DNA of 64,000 nucleotides. Source: Bacteroidota bacterium. Lineage in GTDB: Bacteria; Bacteroidota; Bacteroidia; Chitinophagales; Chitinophagaceae. Positions within the stretch are counted from its first letter, which is position 1. The number at the start of each line of letters is the position of its first letter. The DNA is taken from positions 354,232-418,231 of the forward strand of contig JADJQP010000003.1 in assembly GCA_016712665.1 (NCBI GenBank), in the 5' to 3' direction. Position numbers and translations under genes: made by a program. Positions 36,714 through 45,810 of this stretch are shown in pieces. The notes below the pieces were generated by a model. It ran no database searches and was not told the origin of the DNA. It saw only the letters and a program-made list of their open reading frames with translations.

Positions 36714-38167
36714 TTGAAGTCATTACACAAATTCATTATCAGGTCATTTTGGATGCCTTTTTTAGGAGCCTTTATGGTAACGTGGTTCATTTTTGTAATG
36801 CAGTATATGTGGGTGTGGATTGATGAATTTATTGGCAAAGGCCTTGAGGTGGTACTTATTTTAAAATTTTTAGGCTTATTGTCTACCACTTTGGTACCCA
36901 TTGCCCTTCCGCTGGGCATTTTATTTGCCTCTATTATGACCTATGGTAACCTGGGAGAAACCTCCGAACTGGTAGCTGTAAAAGCAGCGGGCATTTCGGT
37001 TGCAAAATTTACCCGACCCTTATTTGCCTTTATTCTGCTCATTACATTGTTATCGTTTTTGTTTAATAATTATGTGATTCCTATTGCACAAGTAAAAGCC
37101 TCTGCATTGATTTATGATATTCAAAATAAGAAGCTGGTTGTAGCCATTAAAGCCGGCACTTTTTATAAAGGAATTCAAAACCATACCATTTATCTGGGTA
37201 GTAAAGAATCGGATGGAAAAACAGTCAATGATATCAAAATATACGACCATACATCCGGACGGGGAAATGATAAAATTACCTTAGCAAAAAAAGGTAAAAT
37301 GTATATCTCGGATGATAAACGATTTCTAATTTTTGAATTGGAAAACGGCTGGCGTTATGAAGAAAAAAACACTATAAAGGGAAATGAAAAGGAGCTTACC
37401 AGATTGGGCTTTAAATACTGGAAAAAAGTTTTTGACCTCAGTGATTTTAAAATGCCTAAAACCAACGAAAGCTATTTTAAGGGATTAAGAGCAGCCATGA
37501 CCGTAATGCAAATTTCGCATCAAATTGATACCAGTATCGTCAATATCAAAAAAATGTATGAGGCAAACAAAGAACTCATGACAGCGCAACTCTCGGTTTT
37601 GAAAAAGGATTCGCCGATTGTTACACAAACTCCTAAAAAGAGCACCCAATCTGTATTTTCCTTAGAATCGATTCCGGATACCTTGCGCGAAATAGTGCTT
37701 TCTTACACTGAAATTGGTTGCCGCAATATTAAAAGTTCATTGAAGTAAACAAGCAAAACCTCAAATTGCAACGAATGAATCTCACAGAGCATTATATTGA
37801 AATGCACAAACGATTTACCCTTCCCATTGCTTGCATTTTATAGTTCATTATCGGAGCCGCGCTTGGTTGCATTATCCGTAAAGGAGGTTTGGGGATGCCT
37901 TTTATTGTAGCTATTATCTTTTTTGTCATTTACTATGTAATGAATACCGTTGGCGAAAAAATTGCAAAGGAAGAAGTAGTTCCTGTATATATTGGCATGT
38001 GGCTTCCTTCTGTTATTTTATTGCTCATTGGTAGTTTTTTGATGGTAAAAGCCAATAATGACTCCCCAATAATGAATAAAGAATGGTATTTCCGGATTTT
38101 TGGTTTCATTTCCAAGTCAAAATGGTTTCAAAAATTAAAAAGATTGGTAAAAATGATACCTTCGTAA
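36714..38167 (+). CDS. lptG: LPS export permease LptG/LptF family (frameshift plus in-frame stop)
   Basis: YjgP/YjgQ permease of the Lpt ABC transporter that moves LPS to the outer membrane. The start is a TTG giving (M)KSLHKFIIRSFWMPFLGAF, preceded by a TACTTTTG -7 element at 36691. Membrane helices lie near residues 14-32, 48-68 and 98-118, followed by the periplasmic jelly-roll. The frame breaks at about 37745 (one G short in TTGGAAG) and continues VNKQNLKLQRMNLTEHYIEMHKRF, then hits TAG at about 37841-37843 within CIL*FIIGAALGCIIRKGG, and ends after the last helices. About 484 codons. LPS export is essential, so errors are likely. Confidence 0.88.
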
Positions 38168-38186
38168 AAATAAATGTGCGCCCCTT

Positions 38187-38825
38187 TTGATTCGAAAAAT
38201 AATTCATAGCAATGCCTGGTTTTTGACCCTTTGGGTATTTTGGCTCGGTGTTGGATCTATTTTGTTAGCACTTTATGGCGACGAAAAACTTTTTTTCTCA
38301 ATCAATCAAGTACATCATCCCTTTTTCGATCGATTGATGACTGTACTCAGTGCCTTCGGCCGCGGTGATACGATCACGCTTATATTTGTGATGCTGTTAA
38401 TAGCGCCTTATTTCCGCACGAAAGCGTATTTACTTAGCACCTTACTTTTCGGACTGCTAACCCCACTGATCAATCATTTCAGTAAAATGTTTTTTGAGGA
38501 GGTCAGACCACTCGGCATTTATGGTATTGAACGAGTTCATACCGTGCCTTGGTTAGAAAATTTGTTTAATAATAGTTTTCCATCAGGCCATACAATGGGA
38601 GCTTTTGGATTTTGTTTGTTGATCCATCATCTAATTCCTCAAAAACAATGGTATGTATCGATAGCCCTTTTTCTACTGGCAATCGGGTGCGGTTATTCCC
38701 GAATGTACCTAGGTCAGCACTTTTTCTCAGATGTGCTTGCAGGTAGTCTCATCGGGGTGCTCATCAGTTGCCTGATTATCAGCACTACCCAAATAATTTT
38801 AAAAAATAATACTACCAATGCATAA
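38187..38825 (+). CDS. PAP2-superfamily phosphatase (membrane)
   Basis: 212-residue membrane phosphatase. The three PAP2 motifs are KMFFEEVRP (K-x6-RP), PSGHT and SRMYLGQHFFSDV, with about six hydrophobic helices. Likely substrates are undecaprenyl diphosphate or phosphatidylglycerol phosphate/lipid A. The start is TTG (MIRKIIHSNAWF); no ATG fits. It overlaps kdsB by 8 bp and follows lptG, so an envelope-lipid role is plausible. Confidence 0.9.
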   Translation: MIRKIIHSNAWFLTLWVFWLGVGSILLALYGDEKLFFSINQVHHPFFDRLMTVLSAFGRGDTITLIFVMLLIAPYFRTKAYLLSTLLFGLLTPLINHFSKMFFEEVRPLGIYGIERVHTVPWLENLFNNSFPSGHTMGAFGFCLLIHHLIPQKQWYVSIALFLLAIGCGYSRMYLGQHFFSDVLAGSLIGVLISCLIISTTQIILKNNTTNA

Positions 38826-39552
38826 AAAAATAATAGCCATGATTCCCGCACGATATGAAGCGTCGCGGTTTCCGGGTAAACTCCTAAAAGTTTTGGAAGG
38901 AAAATCGATTATAGCCAGAACCTATGAGGCGGTTTTGGATAGTAAGCTTTTTGATGAAGTATATGTGGTAGCAGACCATACGGCCATTCAAGAAGAACTG
39001 GAACGCATCGGTGGTCGGGTAATAATGAGTACCAAACAGCATGAAAGCGGTACCGACCGAATTGCAGAAGCCGTGGAACAGTTGCCATGTGATATTGTTA
39101 TCAATGTGCAGGGTGATGAACCCTTTATTAGTAGGGAGGCTTTGCAAAAAGTTATTGATTTGTTTCAAAACAAAGAAGTGCAGATTGCTTCCTTGATGAT
39201 GCCCATTGATGATGAAGAAAAAATTCAAAATCCGAATTGTGTAAAGGTGGTGGTAGATCGGCAGTGCAAAGCTCTCTATTTTTCGCGATCTCCCATCCCC
39301 TATCTGCGTGACCAAACTGAGCCGGTTCAGTACTTTCAGCATATTGGCGTTTATGGATACAAAAAAGAAACCCTCCTTCAAATTACGAAATTGGTACAAA
39401 GTCCATTGGAGAAAATTGAAAAGCTGGAGAATTTACGGATGCTGGAAAATGGCCTAGAAATATTTTTAGATACCGTGCAAGAAATAGGCATAGCCATTGA
39501 CACCCCTGAAGATTTTATTAAAGCCCAGCAATACCTTGCGCAAAAAAAATAA
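38818..39552 (+). CDS. kdsB: 3-deoxy-manno-octulosonate cytidylyltransferase
   Basis: 244 residues; makes CMP-Kdo from CTP and Kdo for LPS core synthesis. The CTP-binding N-terminus IPARYEASRFPGK, the NVQGDEPFI metal/sugar motif, YFSRSPIPY and the late EIGIAIDTPEDF tract identify it. It overlaps the PAP2 gene by 8 bp, consistent with an lptG-PAP2-kdsB operon. It also shows that the organism makes Kdo-containing LPS. Confidence 0.96.
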   Translation: MHKKIIAMIPARYEASRFPGKLLKVLEGKSIIARTYEAVLDSKLFDEVYVVADHTAIQEELERIGGRVIMSTKQHESGTDRIAEAVEQLPCDIVINVQGDEPFISREALQKVIDLFQNKEVQIASLMMPIDDEEKIQNPNCVKVVVDRQCKALYFSRSPIPYLRDQTEPVQYFQHIGVYGYKKETLLQITKLVQSPLEKIEKLENLRMLENGLEIFLDTVQEIGIAIDTPEDFIKAQQYLAQKK

Positions 39553-39624
39553 TTCTTTCGGGTTACATAGTTCGCTATGCGATAATCATATAATTATTTA
39601 CCTTTACGGCATATTAATTTTCAA

Positions 39625-40875
39625 ATGACACACACAGATGTTTTGGTAATAGGCGCAGGACCCTCTGGCACCATTGCCGCAGCTATTATCAAGAAAGCCG
39701 GCTATAATGTAACCATTGTTGAAAAACTTCATTTTCCACGATTTGTGATTGGCGAAAGTTTATTACCCAGATGCATGGAAGCATTGGACGAGGCTGGCTT
39801 CTTAGAAGCCGTCAAAGCAAAGGGTTTTCAGGAAAAATTTGGAGCTAAATTTGTGATGACGAATAATGATATCTGTGATTTTAATTTCAATGAAAAACAT
39901 AGTGTGGGTTATGATTGGACCTGGCAAGTGCCAAGAGCTGATTTTGATAAAACCTTGGCAGATGAGTGCGAAAAGATGGGCATTGAAGTGCTTTATGATA
40001 GCGAGGTAACCGATATCAAAATTAATGATGATGAATCGTCTGTCACTGAAGTAAAGATGGCAGATGGAAGCACCCAATATTTCCAAGCAAAATTTATTGT
40101 AGATGGTAGCGGTTTTGGACGGGTCATTCCGAGAATGTTTGGGCTCGAAAAAGACAGCAATCTTCCATCTCGTCAAACATTATTTACGCACTATATCGAT
40201 AAAAATCGGGACAAGGTAGCTCAGGAGCCTAATCGAATCACAGTGTATGTTTATAACCATAATACCTGGGTTTGGTGCATTCCATTTAGTAACGGCGTTA
40301 CCTCATTGGGATTTGTTGGATTCCCTGACTTTTTCAGCACCCTTACCGGAACTGCAGAGGAAAATATTAAATATCTGGTACAATCGCACCCTGAATTGAA
40401 TGAACGTTTTGGGGATTGTGAGATGGCCTTTGAACCGATGGAACTTAAGAGTTGGAGTGCTACCACTGATAAATTTTATGGAAAAGGTTTTGTGCTCACA
40501 GGAAATGTTACTGAGTTTTTAGATCCAATGTTTTCCAGTGGCGTTACGTTGGCAAGTGTTTCGGCGCAAAATGCGGCACATTTAGTAATCAAGAAATTAC
40601 AAAAAGAAGCGGTGGATTGGGAAACCGAATACATGCAACCATGTATGCAAGGTGTAAACGTGTTTAGAACCTTTGTGATGGGCTGGTATGATGGAGATTT
40701 GCATACCATTTTCTTCTCCAAAAACCAAAATGAAGATATGCGAAAGCAAATTTGTTCGGTTTTAGCGGGTTACGTTTGGGACGATACCAATCCATTTGTA
40801 AGAAACCATCAAAAGCAAGTGAAAACCCTCGCCAAGTTTATTAAGGAAACAGCAAGCGAAAATGCTACGATTTAG
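39625..40875 (+). CDS. FAD-dependent oxidoreductase of the geranylgeranyl reductase/halogenase type
   Basis: 416 residues. An N-terminal FAD-binding Rossmann motif VLVIGAGPSGTIAAAII, then FPRFVIGESLLPRCMEAL (typical of the halogenase/geranylgeranyl-reductase group), the FAD motif GKGFVLTGNVTEFLDPMFSSGV and a C-terminal helical part. Proteins like this recur in flexirubin (aryl-polyene/dialkylresorcinol pigment) clusters of Bacteroidota. The KAS-like gene 33 bp downstream supports that context. Reaction unknown; the halogenase Lys/WxWxIP pattern is only partly met (NTWVWCIPF). Confidence 0.82.
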   Translation: MTHTDVLVIGAGPSGTIAAAIIKKAGYNVTIVEKLHFPRFVIGESLLPRCMEALDEAGFLEAVKAKGFQEKFGAKFVMTNNDICDFNFNEKHSVGYDWTWQVPRADFDKTLADECEKMGIEVLYDSEVTDIKINDDESSVTEVKMADGSTQYFQAKFIVDGSGFGRVIPRMFGLEKDSNLPSRQTLFTHYIDKNRDKVAQEPNRITVYVYNHNTWVWCIPFSNGVTSLGFVGFPDFFSTLTGTAEENIKYLVQSHPELNERFGDCEMAFEPMELKSWSATTDKFYGKGFVLTGNVTEFLDPMFSSGVTLASVSAQNAAHLVIKKLQKEAVDWETEYMQPCMQGVNVFRTFVMGWYDGDLHTIFFSKNQNEDMRKQICSVLAGYVWDDTNPFVRNHQKQVKTLAKFIKETASENATI

Positions 40876-40908
40876 CCTTGTATTTTACGTTGCACACTAA
40901 TTACTTTC

Positions 40909-41463
40909 ATGAAGGCATCTTACCAAATTGTAAGCAGGGTTGAACTCATTCAAAACCAGTTATATGTAAACCAAAAACCGGTCATTGAATGCGATGCAGA
41001 TTTAGACCAATTTGCCAAGCTTTGCTATCAACATTTGCAGATGCACTATCCGAAATTTTATAAAATGGATACCGCTTGCAAGTGGGGACTGATTGGCACC
41101 GAATTGTTATTGCAAAATCAAGAAGTGGCATCTATTGACCCCTTCAAAAAAGCACTGGTTTTTCAAAATACCTCCTCTTCCCTAACAACTGATAGAAATT
41201 ATCAACAAAGCATGGCCAGCATACCAAGCCCGGCATTATTTGTTTATACCCTACCCAATATTGTAATGGGCGAAATCGCCATCAGAAATCAATTTAAGGG
41301 TGAAAATACTTTTTTTGTAGCTGCGGATACGAATTGTACAACTGTAGAAACGTATGTAGAGTTGCTTTTTGCAAACGAGGTGGCTGAATTAGTGGTGGCT
41401 GGAACCATTGAAATTTCTGAAGAAAAGCCTTTTATCCAATTATTTTTGGCGGTAAAGCCCTAA
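40909..41463 (+). CDS. Beta-ketoacyl synthase N-terminal-like protein, flexirubin-cluster type
   Basis: 184 residues, about half a KAS fold. YTLPNIVMGEIAIRNQFKGEN resembles the KAS NMPAGHIAIRYGLKGP region, and ADTNCTTVETYVELLFANEVAELVVAG resembles the nucleophile region, but the normal active-site context is degenerate. Such short, probably non-catalytic KAS-like proteins occur in flexirubin biosynthesis loci. It follows the FAD enzyme in the same direction. Its partner could be a full KAS elsewhere. Confidence 0.68.
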   Translation: MKASYQIVSRVELIQNQLYVNQKPVIECDADLDQFAKLCYQHLQMHYPKFYKMDTACKWGLIGTELLLQNQEVASIDPFKKALVFQNTSSSLTTDRNYQQSMASIPSPALFVYTLPNIVMGEIAIRNQFKGENTFFVAADTNCTTVETYVELLFANEVAELVVAGTIEISEEKPFIQLFLAVKP

Positions 41464-41505
41464 ATCATAAAAGAATTCTGCAGAAAGCAACGATTGGAGA
41501 GAATT

Positions 41506-42189
41506 TTACTTTTTCTCTCTTCTTTCATGCTCTTCATACTTCTCAATTTCTCGGAGTATTTTTCCGGCTTTGTCAATTACAAAACTTTCATCCTTGATAT
41601 TCACTACGGCTGTATTGTCGTTTTTAAAAGCCATTGCTCCATCGTATTGAGGGGCAATAATAGAAATGCCTTTGGTAGAAATATAACCAAATTTGTTACC
41701 GATTGACACAGCCGCTAATCCGGAAGAAAAATCATGGGCAAAATCATAGGTGAGCGGAATAGCAATCTCTCCTTTAATATTAACATAGCCCCACTTACCG
41801 GTTCGTTGCACGCGGGCCAAACCCTCGGCAAATGAATGGGCTTCGTCATAAATAGGTTGTATCACCCATTCTGCCTTTTGATTGATAAAACCATACTTAC
41901 CACCAAATTTTACGGCAGCTAATCCATTGACAAACATGGCAGCATCATCGTATTTAGAAGCAATAAACTCTTTACCGGACCTATTGATATACCCACGTTT
42001 ATTATCGGATACAACAATGGCAATTCCATCTTTCATTTCGCTACCTGCTTGGTAGGATGGATTGACTACAATTTCGTTCTTGCTGTTCTTGTAGCCCACT
42101 TTACCTTCCTGATAAAATCGAATAAGATCTTGTGCATTCGCCATAAATATCGAACAAACAAATGCGATGATTGCTGTAATTCTCTTCAT
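41506..42189 (-). CDS. WG-repeat protein
   Basis: About 227 residues from ATG 42189 (MKRITAIIAFVCSIFMANAQ), a clear signal peptide. The mature part is a run of WG/KWG-type beta repeats (units such as GKYGFINQKAEWVIQPIYDEA, GKWGYVNIKGEIAIPLTYDFA and GNKFGYISTKG), about six in all. It ends with a charged tail EKYEEHERREKK. Probably a periplasmic or outer-membrane-associated binding protein. An upstream ATG at 42219 would spoil the signal peptide. Confidence 0.87.
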   Translation of the reverse strand: MKRITAIIAFVCSIFMANAQDLIRFYQEGKVGYKNSKNEIVVNPSYQAGSEMKDGIAIVVSDNKRGYINRSGKEFIASKYDDAAMFVNGLAAVKFGGKYGFINQKAEWVIQPIYDEAHSFAEGLARVQRTGKWGYVNIKGEIAIPLTYDFAHDFSSGLAAVSIGNKFGYISTKGISIIAPQYDGAMAFKNDNTAVVNIKDESFVIDKAGKILREIEKYEEHERREKK

Positions 42190-42287
42190 AATAGGGTAGT
42201 TTTCTTTAACTAAGGACAACTTTTTTTATAAATACGTTTGTAAAAATAAGGATTTTAGAAAAAAGAAGGTAGAATAGTTTTTATTTA

Positions 42288-42319
42288 TTTGAAGATTGAC
42301 CATTTGTGAACTATTTTTG
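42288..42319 (+). promoter_or_regulatory. Bacteroidota-type promoter of the nuo operon
   Basis: TTTG (42288-42291), 20 bp, then TATTTTTG (42312-42319): full matches to TTTG-N19/20-TAnnTTTG. It shows that a GTG at 42319 is not the nuoA start; the ATG at 42340 is. Confidence 0.75.
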
Positions 42320-42339
42320 TGGGATATAATTCTCAAATC

Positions 42340-42723
42340 ATGGTATTACTTGATGTACAAAATACACCTATTAATTACTTCCCAATAGTGGTGCAACTCA
42401 TCATTGCCATAGGATTTGTAGCCATTATGATGGGAGCAACCCATTTATTGGGTCCGAAGCGGAAAACAAACGATAAATTGGCCAATTTTGAATGCGGTAT
42501 CGATCAGGAAGGCAATGCAAGACAACCGCTAACCATTAAATACTTTTTGGTGGCGATTTTATTTGTACTCTTTGACGTGAAAGTCATCTTCTTTTATCCC
42601 TATGCCGTCAATTTCAGGGCCTTGGGTTGGGATGGGTTTATTGCGGTAGCCATGTTCGTCGGATTCTTTATCGTTGGCTTTACATATATCATTAAGAAAA
42701 ACGCATTGCAGTGGGAAGACTAA
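42340..42723 (+). CDS. nuoA: NADH-quinone oxidoreductase subunit A
   Basis: About 127 residues, three membrane helices. ANFECGIDQEGNARQPLTIKYFLVAILFVLFDVKVIF is the NuoA/ND3 core with the Cys-containing loop and the conserved acidic residue in the second helix. The ATG at 42340 lies 20 bp after the -7 element of a good promoter. First gene of the complex I operon. Confidence 0.95.
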   Translation: MVLLDVQNTPINYFPIVVQLIIAIGFVAIMMGATHLLGPKRKTNDKLANFECGIDQEGNARQPLTIKYFLVAILFVLFDVKVIFFYPYAVNFRALGWDGFIAVAMFVGFFIVGFTYIIKKNALQWED

Positions 42724-42803
42724 TTTGACTTGGATCATTCATCAACAAAATGAAGTGAAAGACCAAAAATGATATTTCGCATAAAACATTAATAACTAAA
42801 TTC

Positions 42804-43364
42804 ATGAGACCAGTAACACATAATACAAAAGTTAAACTTGTAGAACCTCCGAAAGGTTACGCAGGCGAAGGTTTTTTTGCATTAAAAATGAGTGAAGCCG
42901 TTGGCCTAGCGCGAAGCAATTCAGTTTGGCCACTTCCGTTTGCCACTTCTTGTTGCGGTATCGAGTTTATGGCCACTATGGCTGCTCACTATGATTTGGC
43001 CCGTTTTGGATCAGAACGTTTGAGTTTCAGCCCTCGGCAATGCGACCTTATTATGGTGATGGGTACCATTGCAAAAAAAATGGCTCCAATTTTACGACAG
43101 GTTTATTTGCAAATGGCAGAACCGCGATGGGTAATGGCAGTGGGGGCCTGTGCTAGTAGTGGCGGTATTTTTGACTCCTATTCAGTGCTGCAAGGAATCG
43201 ATCAGGTAATACCGGTGGATGTGTATGTACCGGGTTGCCCGCCTCGACCTGAAGCCATTATTGATGGATTTATGCGAATACAGGATTTGGTAAAAAGTGA
43301 AGATATCAGAAGAAGAGAGAGTGATGAGTATAAGGGCTTGCTCAATAGTTACGGTATTCAATAG
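42804..43364 (+). CDS. nuoB: NADH-quinone oxidoreductase subunit B
   Basis: 186 residues, carries cluster N2 of complex I. The ligand cysteines are visible in ATSCCGIEF, MAVGACASSGG and VYVPGCPPRPEAII. It sits between nuoA and nuoC. The end is TAG. Confidence 0.96.
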   Translation: MRPVTHNTKVKLVEPPKGYAGEGFFALKMSEAVGLARSNSVWPLPFATSCCGIEFMATMAAHYDLARFGSERLSFSPRQCDLIMVMGTIAKKMAPILRQVYLQMAEPRWVMAVGACASSGGIFDSYSVLQGIDQVIPVDVYVPGCPPRPEAIIDGFMRIQDLVKSEDIRRRESDEYKGLLNSYGIQ

Positions 43365-43422
43365 GTAAGGTAAAAAAAGTAACGCAACAAAAAGTATGTT
43401 CCAACAAAACAAAAAGTAACCG

Positions 43423-43920
43423 ATGACAAACGAAACGGTAAAGCAACAATTAATTGACAAATTTGGCGAAGTGGTTACGAACTTTTCGGAGCCCTATGGC
43501 ATGATGACTTTCGAGGTAGCTTGTGATCATAATCTAAAAGTGTTGCAATTTCTATACGAAGATCCCTCTTTGGGCTTCACCTTTTTGAATGATTTGACGG
43601 CCATTCATTATCCCGACAATAAGGGGAAAGAACTTGCCGTTGTATACCTATTGCAAAATATCAGAGAAGGCTTACGGATCCGAATGAAAGTATATACAGA
43701 CATCAACAAACCGGATGTGTACACCGCCACCAGCATTTTTGAAACTGCCAATTGGCTTGAGCGCGAGGCCTATGATTTTTTTGGCGTCAACTTTGTGGGG
43801 CATCCCAACTTAATCAGAATAATGAATGTAGAAGAGATGGATTATTTCACCTTGCGAAAGGAATACAAATTAGAAGATCAAACCAGGACGGATAAGGACG
43901 ATGAAATGTTTGGACGTTAA
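43423..43920 (+). CDS. nuoC: NADH-quinone oxidoreductase subunit C
   Basis: 165 residues. The signature region NWLEREAYDFFGVNFVGHPNLIRIM is the conserved NuoC/30-kDa motif. Peripheral arm of complex I next to NuoD. Length is typical for separate (unfused) NuoC. Confidence 0.95.
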   Translation: MTNETVKQQLIDKFGEVVTNFSEPYGMMTFEVACDHNLKVLQFLYEDPSLGFTFLNDLTAIHYPDNKGKELAVVYLLQNIREGLRIRMKVYTDINKPDVYTATSIFETANWLEREAYDFFGVNFVGHPNLIRIMNVEEMDYFTLRKEYKLEDQTRTDKDDEMFGR

Positions 43921-43951
43921 ACACCCTAAACCACTAGAACGTAACAAGAAA

Positions 43952-45169
43952 ATGAGTCAAAAGCAAAACATACAATTACCGGAAGGTGGGCTTGGTAAGC
44001 AAACAACTACCTTGAATTTGGGTCCCACCCACCCTGCAACTCATGGGGTATTTCAAAATATTTTGGAAATGGATGGCGAGCGAATCGTTGATGCGGTTCC
44101 CACCATTGGCTTTATTCATCGGGCGTTTGAAAAAATAGCAGAAAGAAGACCGTATTATCAAATAACGCCTTTAACGGATCGATTAAACTATTGCTCCTCC
44201 CCTATCAACAATATGGGTTGGCATATGACCGTAGAAAAACTGATTGGAGCCAAACTTCCCAAACTGGTAGAATACTTGCGCATCATTAGTAGGGAGCTGG
44301 CGCGTATTGCCGATCATTTAGTGTGCAACTCCGTAATTGGTGTAGACACCGGTGCCTTTACCGGCTTTATTTATGTGTTTGAATTTCGTGAAAAAATATA
44401 TGAAATTTTTGAAGAGGTTTGCGGTTCCCGCCTGACAACTAATATCGGACGAATTGGAGGCTTTGAACGAAATTTCTCTGAATTGGCTTTTGCAAAAATT
44501 AAGGACTTTTTGAAACAATTCCCGAAAGTGATGAAAGAATTCGAAGCCTTGTTTAACCGCAATCGCATTTTTATGGAGCGAACCATGGGTGTAGGTGGTA
44601 TTGCTGCAGAAAGAGCCCTCAACTATGGCTTTACCGGACCCAATTTGCGTGCAACAGGCATCGATTATGATATCCGTACCGCACATCCTTACAGCAGCTA
44701 TGAAGACTTCAACCTTTCAATTCCTGTAGGAAGCACCGGTGATGTGTACGATCGCTTTTTGGTTCGTAATGAAGAAATATGGCAAAGTCTCAGTTTTATA
44801 CAACAGGCTATGGATAAAATCAAAGACTTAGACCCCTCTGTTTATCATGCCGATTTGCCCGATTTTTATTTACCACCCAAAGAGGATGTGTATACCAAAA
44901 TGGAAGCCTTAATTTATCATTTTAAAATAGTAATGGGAGAAACTGACATTCCTGTTGGTGAGGTATATCACTCTGTAGAGGGTGGCAATGGCGAATTGGG
45001 TTTTTATCTAATCAGTGATGGCGGTCGTAGCCCCTATCGTCTTCACTTCCGTCGTCCTTGTTTCATATACTATCAGGCGTATCCAGAAATCATTAAAGGA
45101 AGTATGCTCAGCGATGCCGTGGTGACCATGAGTAGTTTAAATTTGATAGCGGGAGAAATTGATGCGTAA
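43952..45169 (+). CDS. nuoD: NADH-quinone oxidoreductase subunit D
   Basis: About 405 residues from ATG 43952 (MSQKQNIQLPEGGLG); the ATG at 43901 overlaps nuoC and gives an unlikely lead. Typical 49-kDa subunit motifs: LGPTHPATHGVF, GFIHRAFEKIAE (quinone-site His), RLNYCSSPINNM and the C-terminal VAFPSP-like AGEIDA end. NuoD and NuoB form the quinone site. Confidence 0.96.
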   Translation: MSQKQNIQLPEGGLGKQTTTLNLGPTHPATHGVFQNILEMDGERIVDAVPTIGFIHRAFEKIAERRPYYQITPLTDRLNYCSSPINNMGWHMTVEKLIGAKLPKLVEYLRIISRELARIADHLVCNSVIGVDTGAFTGFIYVFEFREKIYEIFEEVCGSRLTTNIGRIGGFERNFSELAFAKIKDFLKQFPKVMKEFEALFNRNRIFMERTMGVGGIAAERALNYGFTGPNLRATGIDYDIRTAHPYSSYEDFNLSIPVGSTGDVYDRFLVRNEEIWQSLSFIQQAMDKIKDLDPSVYHADLPDFYLPPKEDVYTKMEALIYHFKIVMGETDIPVGEVYHSVEGGNGELGFYLISDGGRSPYRLHFRRPCFIYYQAYPEIIKGSMLSDAVVTMSSLNLIAGEIDA

Positions 45170-45217
45170 ATTATTAATCGTCGAACCGTAGTTCGACCAA
45201 TCATAAATACAATAAAC

Positions 45218-45704
45218 ATGTTTAGTCAGGAAATAAAGAATCAAATAGCCGAACTGTGCAAACGGTATCCGGAAGGTAGACAAAAAAAGCGCTGTGATTC
45301 CGGTTCTACATTTAATACAGGAAACAGGCAATAATTCGTTAAGCATCGAGCAAATGGATGAGGTAGCCTCCTTGTTACATATTTTGCCCATTGAAGTATA
45401 TGAAGTAGCTACTTTTTACACCATGTTTAATCTGAAACCCGTTGGCAAATATGTATTGGAGGTATGTCAAACAGGCCCTTGTATGTTGAGAGGCAGCGAT
45501 CAGATCATTGATTATATTAAGCAAAAACTCAATATTCAAAATGGCGAAACTACTGCTGATGGTCTGTTTACGTTAAAAACGGCTGAATGCCTCGGCGCCT
45601 GCGGCTATGCCCCCATGATGCAATTAGGTAAGAATTATCGAGAATTTTTGACTCCACAAAAAATAGATGAGATATTGGAGGAATGTAGAAATGCTCTTCG
45701 GTAA
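45218..45704 (+). CDS. nuoE: NADH-quinone oxidoreductase subunit E (one frameshift)
   Basis: [2Fe-2S] N1a subunit of the NADH module. ATG 45218 reads MFSQEIKNQIAELCKRYPEGRQK. The 7-A run at 45282-45288 is one base too long, after which the correct frame continues SAVIPVLHLIQETGNNSL. Ligands C-x4/5-C and C-x3-C are seen in CQTGPCMLRG and CLGACGYAP. About 161 residues. nuoF should follow directly but the next gene is unrelated and on the other strand. Confidence 0.92.
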
Positions 45705-45810
45705 TGTATCCTAGACTCGCTTCATTTTCTCTACTGGTTGGGTCAAACAGCCGTTGGTAATGGTTGGTGATGACAACCTAGTAAAAGCATTGATAATTCG
45801 TATCAATGAC

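Noticed and set aside
24399..37843. TAG recoding (amber as sense codon)
   Set aside because: Several intact genes end in TAG with a new gene or opposite-strand gene directly afterwards, so TAG works as a stop.
41494..41520. GAGAGAA/TTCTCTC hairpin between convergent genes as a bidirectional terminator
   Set aside because: The stem is short, overlaps the stop region of the WG-repeat gene and lacks a clear T-run; not strong enough to annotate.
44318..44686. 122-codon - strand ORF within nuoD
   Set aside because: Antisense shadow of a strongly conserved complex I gene.
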